Part shown: positions 1 to 7,142 of the stretch, one piece after another
Layout of the letters: every line of letters starts with the position of its first letter
Position numbering within the stretch: the stretch's first letter is position 1
DNA from: JAJFKJ01 sp964443025
GTDB taxonomy: Bacteria; Pseudomonadota; Gammaproteobacteria; JABCZS01
Reading direction: 5' to 3'
Length of the DNA: 20,051 nucleotides
Assembly: GCA_964443025.1 (NCBI GenBank)
Contig: CAYUEL010000024.1
Span: forward strand, 1-20,051
Translations under genes and position numbers: made by a program
The notes under the pieces: model-generated
The model's input: the letters and a program-made list of their open reading frames with translations, nothing else
Database searches by the model: none
What the model was told of the DNA's origin: nothing

Positions 1-5
1 AGGAA

Positions 6-33
6 AGTTCTCTACTCACGTTTTAGGAGAACT
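6..33. repeat. 7-bp inverted repeat upstream of ssrA
   Basis: AGTTCTC at 6-12 is mirrored perfectly by GAGAACT at 27-33, with 14 bases between. The dyad covers the place where the -35 element of the ssrA promoter should be, so it could be an operator. It could also be a leftover of an upstream gene's 3' end; there is no T-tract after it. Chance cannot be excluded at this size. Confidence 0.3.
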
Positions 34-40
34 CTCGATG

Positions 41-49
41 TGGTATAAT
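41..49 (+). promoter_or_regulatory. Extended -10 promoter of ssrA
   Basis: TGGTATAAT fits the extended -10 consensus TGnTATAAT exactly, 13 bases before the mature tmRNA 5' end. The region 17 bases upstream (TTTTAG at 21-26) is a poor -35, which is common for extended -10 promoters. Transcription would start near 56, leaving a short leader for RNase P to remove. Confidence 0.7.
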
Positions 50-62
50 GTCTATATACATC

Positions 63-474
63 GGGGGCGACCTGGTTTCGACGCAGGTTGCGACACCCTA
101 GGTGCATGCCGAGCATGTAGCTTAACTCGTAAATCTAGCTGCAAACGTTATAAGTGCAAACTTTAACACATATGCTGAAGACGAAGCTCTTCCTATGGCT
201 GCCTAAACAGTAACCTAGAAGAATCGTCGTTTCTGCCCTAAGAAAGCAGACGGCACCGTTACCTACTTGTGCTAGCCCGGGTAGAATTAACGGTCATCTT
301 GACTAGATCGCGTGAAGACCCCGCTTGAGGTCGTAGCGTTAAAACCGATCAAGCTCGCCATCAGCTTACCGACGTTCGTCCGGTTACTGATGGTTAAAAC
401 AAAGACGCACTATGCATGTAGAGCCGAAGGCAGAGGATTTGCGGACGCGGGTTCGATTCCCGCCGCCTCCACCA
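63..474 (+). ncRNA. ssrA: Transfer-messenger RNA (tmRNA)
   Basis: tmRNA rescues ribosomes stalled on mRNAs without a stop codon and adds a degradation tag to the unfinished protein, working with SmpB. The 5' end GGGGGCG (63-69) pairs with CGCCTCC (464-470) to form the 7-bp acceptor stem, followed by A and an encoded CCA (472-474). The T-arm is visible as GCGGG (447-451), loop TTCGATT (452-458) and CCCGC (459-463). The conserved stretches after the 5' end (GGTGCATGCCGAG) and the CGTTAAAA segment before the 3' domain match gammaproteobacterial one-piece tmRNA. The length of 412 bases is normal. A promoter precedes it and a terminator follows it, so it is its own transcription unit. Confidence 0.97.
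156..206 (+). other. tmRNA tag-peptide reading frame
   Basis: The resume codon GCA at 156 follows the usual A-rich lead (ATAAGT) and opens a frame of 16 codons ending at TAA (204-206). The tag reads ANFNTYAEDEALPMAA. It is longer than the 10-11 residues of E. coli-type tags and ends in MAA rather than LAA. It keeps the starting AN and the small nonpolar C-terminus recognised by ClpXP-type proteases. Confidence 0.85.
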
Positions 475-506
475 AATTGATAAACCTAAGACATTCCATA
501 ACATCC

Positions 507-535
507 AAAAACCCCTTGTATTATAGGGGTTTTTT
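507..535 (+). terminator. Rho-independent terminator of ssrA
   Basis: AAAAACCCCT (507-516) pairs perfectly with AGGGGTTTTT (525-534) around an 8-base loop, and a run of T follows directly. It lies 32 bases after the tmRNA CCA end and separates ssrA from the next gene. Confidence 0.93.
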
Positions 536-583
536 GTTTCAGGAAAGAATTGTAATTTTTATTGCCCTCATGGAAAACAACAT

Positions 584-2863
584 ATGCTCGAGCGACTTCA
601 AAAAGACAAAAAATTCGCCGCTACGACATCTCAGAAAGTTGAAAAAAAGCTAAATCCTGATTATATGAATGACATGTTAGAAGCAAATAAAAAGGTTGCC
701 GCTAATGAAAAAAAGCTAGATAATTTTTATAGAAACTTTGATTATACCCCCACCCCCGATGAAGTTGTAGAACAATTAAATCTAATCTTATATTTATGCA
801 GACTATTGTTAAAATATCATCAGAATGGAAATAGAAATGGCGGCCTGAAAGTTAATGCGCAACTTAATGAAGCAGAGCAAATAGCTTATGAAGGAATAGC
901 TTTAAGATTTTGCAAAGAAAATTTATTGATTATTTGTATGATATTTTCTCGACTTCCTGGCGAATTGCGCGGAAAATACAAACCTTATTTACAACCTGAG
1001 TTTATGCGCTGGGAATCATTACAAAAACTAGCCTGGATTATCAATCCATCCACCCCCGCAGTTGAATTAAAACATTATTTTTACTCGGATAAGCCTGTGG
1101 GGAAAAAAACAAAAGATGCTCATAGGAGTTTTTTACAAGAGCTTATGGATGTCAAAAATTTTATTGAACCCGCTGTTTATGCAATCATTGGCGATGACTT
1201 GCCAAAACTTATTAGATTATCTTTGACTATGATCGCAGATGTAAAGGGATGCCTGAAGGAAGACTATGTTATTCCAAATTTTGAGTTAATGGCTATAAGC
1301 ACTTTAGTAAAACGAGTTGGTGATGCCAATGAGTTGCATAAACTAACTCACCTCCTATTTGCAACTGACATTTTTCCTGATTTTTACAACTTCTGCGCCC
1401 CCATCCAACCTTCCTCCCCGATTACTGTAACAGAGCAAAAAAATCCTACACCAACATTCAAAATCGACTCTTCTAAGAAGAAATGGATAGAACGTCATGC
1501 GCTGTTACGCCGATTACAACGAGTGGGGGAACTAGTCAGCGGTAAACATATTTCTCTAAATTTAAATAGAATTGATCCAACAACAGATTGGCTCGCATTA
1601 ATAACTATACGCGATGGAATCACACATCAGGAAGAAAAAGGCAGGAAAAAAGTCGTCGATTCCTTGCTAAATAACACCCCTCGAATGTTAAAAATTTTCA
1701 ATGAAGAATTTCAAATATTATCTCAAAAGGTTTCAAATGTTATTCGCTTAAAGAACAACCATATTCCACTTTATCAGTCTGATTATGAAGCTTTTTGGGT
1801 TAGTATTTATGAACATGAATGCAAAAATAACACTCAGACGACACCTTCTCTAGCACCCAATGTCACACCCGAACCCTGCATTGCAAAAGAGGAAGCAGAA
1901 TATTTTATTGAAACATTGGCAGCTCTATCTCATAAACCTGAAATTATAGAAAGATGGAAAAACATTTTGGCAGGAAAAGAGGAAATACCAAAAAATAAAA
2001 TGGAATTTGGTGAGCTAATGAGGGATTTGTTTCCAAAAACTGATAAAAATTCTCCAGAGCGCATTCGACATAACACTTGTAAAAAATTAATTGATAAAAT
2101 TCGCATCCTTAGAACAGAAAAGGAAGAGCGTTTAAAAATCCGCGATGAAGCCCAAAATANNNNNNNNNNCCAAAATATGGCAATGCAACGTAAGCTTGCT
2201 ATAGAAGCACAATTTACAGGACTTGATGAACTAAGAGCGATCGCCAAAGAATTTACTAATGCAGATGGCCCTGCTTTGAGAAAAATTGATATTATTAATT
2301 CCGCATTGATTGCGATAGATAATGTTCATGAAATTATTGACATCGCACTTGATCATAATTTTAAAGTTCCCACTCTTGAAGAATTTCACAGCGTGAGCCC
2401 CTCACAACGTCAACATATGGGAATAAAAATTATAACATTCTTTGAGAAAAACCCATCTTTCCAAGATGCCTATGAATACAATGTTGGGCAACTATTACAG
2501 CTGATGGAATCTATAAAAACGTATCCTGAATCTCAAACCATTAAGCAGTTGATTACTAAATCGTATCTCCATACTAGAGATTTTCGAAATTATCTTGAAC
2601 ATGGGAACTACGCTATCGAGGTTGAACGACATGGTGAGCATGAGACTGAGATAAGATCGCCTAGACGCCCAATAGTCGCTATGCTTGGGTTTGTTGCTAG
2701 CCTTGAATTTCTCCCTGAGCTGAAGCGGATTAAAGAAGTAATAAACAGTAATTCTGCCTCCTCTGTTACAAACCTTAATGTAATCCGCTGGGATATTTTA
2801 GCCAAAGAGTTAGAGGCGCTACATGAAAGAAATAAAACCCAATATCTAAAATCAACACCTTGA
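584..2863 (+). CDS. Unknown 759-residue protein with two HEPN-type RxxxxH motifs
   Basis: I do not recognise the whole protein. It is helical, charged and lysine-rich, with no signal peptide or membrane segment. Residues about 303-350 resemble the HepT/DUF86 HEPN core: a helix with RRLQRVGELVSG, then DWLALITIRDGITH, giving R343-D-G-I-T-H348. A second motif, R668-N-Y-L-E-H673, sits near the C-terminus after another helical stretch. HEPN domains with R-(N/D/H)-x3-H are usually metal-independent RNases (HepT, RnlA, Cas13, Abi proteins), so a double-HEPN RNase is a reasonable inference, not a proven function. No MNT antitoxin gene or CRISPR array lies beside it. The chosen ATG has only a weak GGA upstream; ATG at 665 is an alternative. 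Ten Ns at 2160-2169 interrupt the gene, but the frame stays open on both sides. Confidence 0.8.
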   Translation: MLERLQKDKKFAATTSQKVEKKLNPDYMNDMLEANKKVAANEKKLDNFYRNFDYTPTPDEVVEQLNLILYLCRLLLKYHQNGNRNGGLKVNAQLNEAEQIAYEGIALRFCKENLLIICMIFSRLPGELRGKYKPYLQPEFMRWESLQKLAWIINPSTPAVELKHYFYSDKPVGKKTKDAHRSFLQELMDVKNFIEPAVYAIIGDDLPKLIRLSLTMIADVKGCLKEDYVIPNFELMAISTLVKRVGDANELHKLTHLLFATDIFPDFYNFCAPIQPSSPITVTEQKNPTPTFKIDSSKKKWIERHALLRRLQRVGELVSGKHISLNLNRIDPTTDWLALITIRDGITHQEEKGRKKVVDSLLNNTPRMLKIFNEEFQILSQKVSNVIRLKNNHIPLYQSDYEAFWVSIYEHECKNNTQTTPSLAPNVTPEPCIAKEEAEYFIETLAALSHKPEIIERWKNILAGKEEIPKNKMEFGELMRDLFPKTDKNSPERIRHNTCKKLIDKIRILRTEKEERLKIRDEAQNXXXXQNMAMQRKLAIEAQFTGLDELRAIAKEFTNADGPALRKIDIINSALIAIDNVHEIIDIALDHNFKVPTLEEFHSVSPSQRQHMGIKIITFFEKNPSFQDAYEYNVGQLLQLMESIKTYPESQTIKQLITKSYLHTRDFRNYLEHGNYAIEVERHGEHETEIRSPRRPIVAMLGFVASLEFLPELKRIKEVINSNSASSVTNLNVIRWDILAKELEALHERNKTQYLKSTP
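2160..2169. other. Assembly gap (10 Ns) inside the HEPN-motif gene
   Basis: Ten Ns are flanked by the same 8-mer, CCAAAATA, at 2152-2159 and 2170-2177. Collapsing the two copies gives an in-frame join (E-A-Q-N-M-A-M). The gap may therefore be two overlapping contig ends, not missing sequence. Confidence 0.9.
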
Positions 2864-2881
2864 TTCCCTGGTTAGTTCAGG

Positions 2882-2918
2882 TGGTCCTGTTCGCGAGCAG
2901 TGAATGGCTGACAGACCA
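2882..2918. other. Imperfect hairpin between convergent genes
   Basis: TGGTC (2882-2886), TGT (2888-2890) and CAG (2898-2900) pair in order with CTG (2908-2910), ACA (2911-2913) and GACCA (2914-2918), leaving a one-base bulge and one asymmetric internal bulge. It lies in the 91-base space between two convergent stop codons. It could stop transcription or stabilise 3' ends, but neither side has a T-tract. The segment looks richer in G+C than the adjacent genes. Confidence 0.35.
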
Positions 2919-2954
2919 ACGAAGAAATTAGATGCGTGAACGGCTGGTAAAGTA

Positions 2955-4871
2955 TTATTTTGAGACTTGCCCCCCCTCAGTAATCAATTCTTCTAATTTT
3001 TCAGCAGACACTGGTTGATGAAAATAAAACCCTTGGAATTTATGGCAATCATGCGACTCCAAGAATTTCAATTGACCTGTATTTTCAACGCCTTCGGCTA
3101 CGACATCTAGGTTAAGGCCATTAGCCAAATCGAGTATGGCCTTAACAATGACTGAATCATATGTATTTGAATCTATATTTTGTATAAAAGATTGATCTAT
3201 TTTTAATTCATCAATCGGAAGTTTGTGTAAATAATTAAACCCAGAATTGCCTGTGCCAAAATCATCAAGAACAATGCGAACACCCAACTTTTTTAGCCCA
3301 TTGATACAATCAATAACATTACTTGCATTGAGAAGGGTATTTTCTGTAACTTCAATGACTAAATATTTGTTTTCACATTTTGATGTTTCTAATGCGTTCT
3401 TAATGATGGAAATAAAGTTAGGCTGCATGAATTGTTTTGTCGTCACATTCACTGCGATGGGAAAATGTAAGAGCCCTTTATCTTGCCAAGCTTTATTTTG
3501 TTGGCAGACAGCATTAATCACCCACTCGCCAATGGGCACAATAAGGCCAGTCTCTTCTGCAAGAGGTATAAAATCCATGGGCAATACTACACCTTTTTTA
3601 GGGTGTTGCCAGCGAATTAATGCTTCGACACCTATGAGTTTTAATTTATCGCTTTTGTCACCGTACTGGGGCTGATACTCTATAAAAAATTCATTGTTGA
3701 TTAATGCATTATGCAATTCGTATTCTTTTTCTAAACGAGTTTCACATTCTATTTTTAATGCTGTAGTATACATTTGAAATTGGTTACCACCTAAAGATTT
3801 TGCCCTATACATAGCCAAATCAGCATTGCGTAAAAGGTCATCGACTGTTGTACCATCCTGAGGATAGACACTCACTCCAATACTTGCAGAAACCATCATA
3901 TCCCTTTTGGAAATTTGAATACTTTCATTAATAATTTTTAAAATTCTGTTTGCAATTTTTGCTAAATAATAAATTTCATTTATCCCTGATGGAACATAAA
4001 CAAAAACAAACTCATCACCACTTAAACGAGCAATAGTGTCATCTTTTCTAGTAATTTTTGTTAAACGTTCTGCTATTGCTTTTAGAAGCTCGTCGCCTGC
4101 ATTATGATTCAAACTGTCATTAACCAATTTAAACCGATCCAGATCGATAAAAAAGACCCCAAATATTTCTTTTGTTCTTGCGCATCGAACAATGGCTTGT
4201 GAGATCCTATCTATCAGCAGCATTCTATTGGGTAAATTGGTAAGGCTATCATGAGATGATCGATGCTCAAGTAATGATAAACTTTCATTCAAGGAATGGG
4301 TGCGTTGTTTGACAGTTTCTTCAAGGTTTTCTTCACGATTTTTTGATTCTTGAATCAATCGCCATTTTTTTGTTAATGAACATGCCAATTGACGTACCGC
4401 AAGACTGTCAAAAGGTTTTTTCAAAATCAATAAATTATCACGAACTCCAAGTTCATTTATTGTTTCCTCCCAAGAGTAATCAGAATAAGCCGTGCATATA
4501 ACGATCTCAACATCATTATCTAACGCCCAAATACGCTTAATGGTTTCTATCCCATCAATGCCTGGAGGCATGCGAATATCAACAAAAGTCAGAGCATATC
4601 GCCTTCCATTATTCAGGGCTTCTTTAATGCATTGAACACCTTCTTCACCTTGCGAAGCAAAATCCATCTGAAAAATAGGTAAATCATTTGTGTTGAATTC
4701 AGAAATTTTCACATTGCTAGTGTCTTCTTCTCCAAAAACTATATCGCTGAGCTTGTTAAGCTGAGCATTTTCTGCAGCTTTTTTTCCCATTTTTAATATT
4801 TTTTGAAAATCCGCATGAATAGCAAGATTATCATCAATAACTAAGATTCGAAACTCAGTTTGATTGTTCAA
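2955..4871 (-). CDS. Response regulator with REC, GGDEF and EAL domains
   Basis: This is a cytoplasmic cyclic di-GMP enzyme under phosphorelay control. A receiver domain spans about residues 7-165, with D98 in FVDIRMP as phosphoacceptor and K152 in KKPF. It contains an unusual insert of roughly 45 residues after its first helix. A GGDEF domain (about 205-370) has DLDRFK and the signature SGDEF (284-288), plus an RxxD product-inhibition site (275-278) five residues before it. An EAL phosphodiesterase domain (about 385-630) keeps EALIR (416-420), N475 in NVTTKQF, EVTEN, DDFGTG, LKID and VAEGVE. All the main catalytic residues of the EAL part are present, and SGDEF is a tolerated variant, so either activity is possible. 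The start codon is TTG at 4869-4871, chosen because AAGGAGA lies just upstream. It follows the histidine kinase by 19 bases and is very probably its partner. Confidence 0.93.
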   Translation of the reverse strand: MNNQTEFRILVIDDNLAIHADFQKILKMGKKAAENAQLNKLSDIVFGEEDTSNVKISEFNTNDLPIFQMDFASQGEEGVQCIKEALNNGRRYALTFVDIRMPPGIDGIETIKRIWALDNDVEIVICTAYSDYSWEETINELGVRDNLLILKKPFDSLAVRQLACSLTKKWRLIQESKNREENLEETVKQRTHSLNESLSLLEHRSSHDSLTNLPNRMLLIDRISQAIVRCARTKEIFGVFFIDLDRFKLVNDSLNHNAGDELLKAIAERLTKITRKDDTIARLSGDEFVFVYVPSGINEIYYLAKIANRILKIINESIQISKRDMMVSASIGVSVYPQDGTTVDDLLRNADLAMYRAKSLGGNQFQMYTTALKIECETRLEKEYELHNALINNEFFIEYQPQYGDKSDKLKLIGVEALIRWQHPKKGVVLPMDFIPLAEETGLIVPIGEWVINAVCQQNKAWQDKGLLHFPIAVNVTTKQFMQPNFISIIKNALETSKCENKYLVIEVTENTLLNASNVIDCINGLKKLGVRIVLDDFGTGNSGFNYLHKLPIDELKIDQSFIQNIDSNTYDSVIVKAILDLANGLNLDVVAEGVENTGQLKFLESHDCHKFQGFYFHQPVSAEKLEELITEGGQVSK

Positions 4872-4890
4872 TGCGATTCTCCTTTATATT

Positions 4891-6513
4891 TCATAATAAA
4901 CTAGGTCTTCGATAAGGTATATGAATAGTAAATGTTGCACCTTGATTAATGCCATTACTTTTAACACTAATTTCCCCTCCTAATTGGTTGACAGCAAGGG
5001 CGGCTGCATGCAGACCAAATCCATGACCCGTCTTTTTAGTTGTAAACCCGAAATTAAATATTTTATTCAAATTAGCCGGATCAATGCCAACCCCATTATC
5101 AGCAACTTCAATGACAATGTTATTTTCAATCACTTTTGTTTTAATTATCATTGTTTTATTTTCATTATCAGACTCAAGCAATGCATCCCTTCCATTAGAA
5201 ATGATATTGTTCAGCACTTGAAATAATTTGATATGATCGATCATAATAGGTTTTACTTCTCCATAGTCTTTTTTAATTGTAATTTCTTTTTTGGAATATA
5301 TACCTGATAAAAGCAAAACCTCTTCAAGCAATTCATCGATAGAAACAATCTGTTCTAAACTATCTACTTTAACAACGGATTGTTGCGTTGAAATAATATT
5401 TTTAATCAGTGTGACATTTTTAAGAATCTCCTGGAACTCCTGTAGGTCTTGTTTGTGTTCATGATCCCAACATCTTGCTAGCTCATCAATGTATTCTATG
5501 ACACGGGTGCCTTGAGGATCCGTCGTCAAGAACTGTTGTAAATTTTCTTTATGTGCATTGAGTAGTTCGGCTAATTTTTTTAGTGATTTTAAAGGAGAAG
5601 AATCTTTGCTAGCATGTAAAGTCTCGGCTGAAACATTAATAGAATTGAGCACATTGCCCACATTGTGTAACACGGATGCTGAAATTTCCGACATTCCTAT
5701 TCCACGTGATATTTCAAGTTGCTGTTGATTTTTAGCATCTTTATAATTCGATGCTAAAAAGGCTACCGCTAAAATAATGAAAGCAATTCCAGCAATCGCA
5801 AATGATAAAGCATTCGGATCAAGACCCAGATAAGCTGCAGAATTGGTTGGGCTGCAAAGTTTAGAAAATATAGAAGCACTCATGCCAGTATAATGCATAC
5901 CACAAATTGCAACGCCCATAATGAGAGCTGCTAAAAATTTAATGCGGGCTCTTAATCTTAAAATAACTGTATTACTTTTTAAGGCAAGCCAAATGGCCGC
6001 TATGGATGCTAGAATAGCCACAATGACCGATAATAAAAATATCACGGGTAGGTAGCTGATATCCAATGAAATAAGCATTGCTGTCATTCCGGTATAATGC
6101 ATGGCAGCAATGGCTAATCCTAAAATAAAACCCCCTGCAATTAAATGAATGACGTTAATCACTGATTTTTTCAACAATAGCAAAGCAAAACCGGATGCAA
6201 ATATAGCCACCACCAGAGAAAGAGTCGTCCAAAATAAATCATATTGCAAAGTAAGGCCAGGAATAGTGAACGATAGCATGCCAATAAAATGCATTGACCA
6301 AATTCCTGCGCCCATTGCAATGGCGCCACCGATTAACCACAGGTTTGATTCACCCTTAGTGTTCGTGCGGTCACGTAACCTACCTGTTAAATCAAGTGCT
6401 ACATAGGAGGCCATCACAGCTACCAAATAAGAGAGTATGACTAGTTTAAAATCATATACACCCTTTAGCTGGCCGGCGGGTAATGTGCCGAATTCAAAGA
6501 ATTCTGTATACAT
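4891..6513 (-). CDS. MHYT-domain membrane sensor histidine kinase
   Basis: The N-terminal half (about 20-258) is a seven-helix membrane sensor with the three MHYT repeats MHFIGM (74), MHYTGM (138) and MHYTGM (206). MHYT domains are proposed to bind copper and sense oxygen, CO or NO. The cytoplasmic half has H283 in VLHNVGNVLNSIN as the likely phosphorylated histidine. An HATPase domain follows, with N-box NNIISNGRDAL (435-445), DNGVGI (472-477) and TTKKTGHGFGLH (491-502). The ATG at 6513 has AGGTGA (6519-6524) at good spacing. It is the first gene of a two-gene minus-strand unit with the REC-GGDEF-EAL regulator, so the natural reading is a gas- or redox-sensing input to cyclic di-GMP. The ligand is inference. 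Confidence 0.94.
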   Translation of the reverse strand: MYTEFFEFGTLPAGQLKGVYDFKLVILSYLVAVMASYVALDLTGRLRDRTNTKGESNLWLIGGAIAMGAGIWSMHFIGMLSFTIPGLTLQYDLFWTTLSLVVAIFASGFALLLLKKSVINVIHLIAGGFILGLAIAAMHYTGMTAMLISLDISYLPVIFLLSVIVAILASIAAIWLALKSNTVILRLRARIKFLAALIMGVAICGMHYTGMSASIFSKLCSPTNSAAYLGLDPNALSFAIAGIAFIILAVAFLASNYKDAKNQQQLEISRGIGMSEISASVLHNVGNVLNSINVSAETLHASKDSSPLKSLKKLAELLNAHKENLQQFLTTDPQGTRVIEYIDELARCWDHEHKQDLQEFQEILKNVTLIKNIISTQQSVVKVDSLEQIVSIDELLEEVLLLSGIYSKKEITIKKDYGEVKPIMIDHIKLFQVLNNIISNGRDALLESDNENKTMIIKTKVIENNIVIEVADNGVGIDPANLNKIFNFGFTTKKTGHGFGLHAAALAVNQLGGEISVKSNGINQGATFTIHIPYRRPSLL

Positions 6514-6563
6514 TCAAGTCACCTGTACTATTATAATTATTCATATTAGCAGCTGGGGCGGAA

Positions 6564-7139
6564 ATGGTAAGGACGACCAGAACAATTTTGATTTATGTAA
6601 TCATAATAACTATATTTATAGCATACATTTTTCTACATTTTAGTCCGATACAATTAAAAAAAGGCATTTATGTTGACCCTCCTCAAACGATCGCACCGTT
6701 TGAGTTGATGGATCATCAAGGTCACGTGTTTACGCAGACGCAATTAACGGATCATTGGTCTTTGCTCTTTTTTGGTTTTACTTCGTGCCCGATGATTTGT
6801 CCAGTCACCTTGGATATCCTTAAACAAGTCAATGAGCATTTTCCAGAATCTAAAAAGTTTGAAATTATTTTTGTTTCTGTTGATCCTGAACATGATTCTG
6901 TGCAACATTTAAATAAATACATGCAACCATTCGACAAACATTTTATCGCATTGACGGGTCAAATGTCTGCTATCAATGCATTACAAAAACAAATGCATGT
7001 TCCAGTTTCTAATGCACCCTCGAGCCATGGCACTGAAATTATACTGATTAATCCGCAAGCCCAAGTACAAGCCTATTTTTATTATCCTATTACCAGTCAA
7101 GAATTATTACAGGACTTGAATAAAGTGATTGGCAAGTAA
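6564..7139 (+). CDS. SCO1/SenC-family copper chaperone, membrane-anchored
   Basis: SCO proteins deliver copper to the CuA site of cytochrome c oxidase or act as thiol-redox proteins in the periplasm. Residues 8-26 form a single N-terminal membrane anchor. The thioredoxin-like domain has the metal-binding C75-P-M-I-C79 in GFTSCPMICPVTL and H155 in SSHGTEIILINP, the two sites that mark functional SCO proteins, plus SVDPEHD (105-111). The length of 191 residues is normal. Only 50 bases separate it from the divergent MHYT kinase; TATAAT at 6532-6537 may be its -10, but no good -35 is visible. No oxidase genes are nearby. Both it and the neighbouring MHYT sensor may involve copper, which may or may not be coincidence. 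Confidence 0.93.
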   Translation: MVRTTRTILIYVIIITIFIAYIFLHFSPIQLKKGIYVDPPQTIAPFELMDHQGHVFTQTQLTDHWSLLFFGFTSCPMICPVTLDILKQVNEHFPESKKFEIIFVSVDPEHDSVQHLNKYMQPFDKHFIALTGQMSAINALQKQMHVPVSNAPSSHGTEIILINPQAQVQAYFYYPITSQELLQDLNKVIGK

Positions 7140-7142
7140 TCT

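Noticed and set aside
582..593. CATATG followed by CTCGAG, the NdeI-XhoI order of a cloning vector
   Set aside because: The bases on both sides are not vector-like and lead straight into a long natural reading frame, so I take this as coincidence, not contamination.
312..653. Open frame on the plus strand covering the 3' half of ssrA and the start of the next gene
   Set aside because: It reads through the tmRNA acceptor domain and its terminator, has no ribosome binding site and no protein-like features.
584..2863. Cas13-like CRISPR effector
   Set aside because: Two HEPN motifs fit in principle, but there is no CRISPR array or cas1/cas2 gene nearby, and the protein is short for most Cas13 proteins and closer to HepT around its first motif.
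63..2954. Genomic island integrated at the 3' end of ssrA
   Set aside because: ssrA is a common integration site, but there is no integrase and I found no second copy of the tmRNA 3' end as an attachment site in the window.
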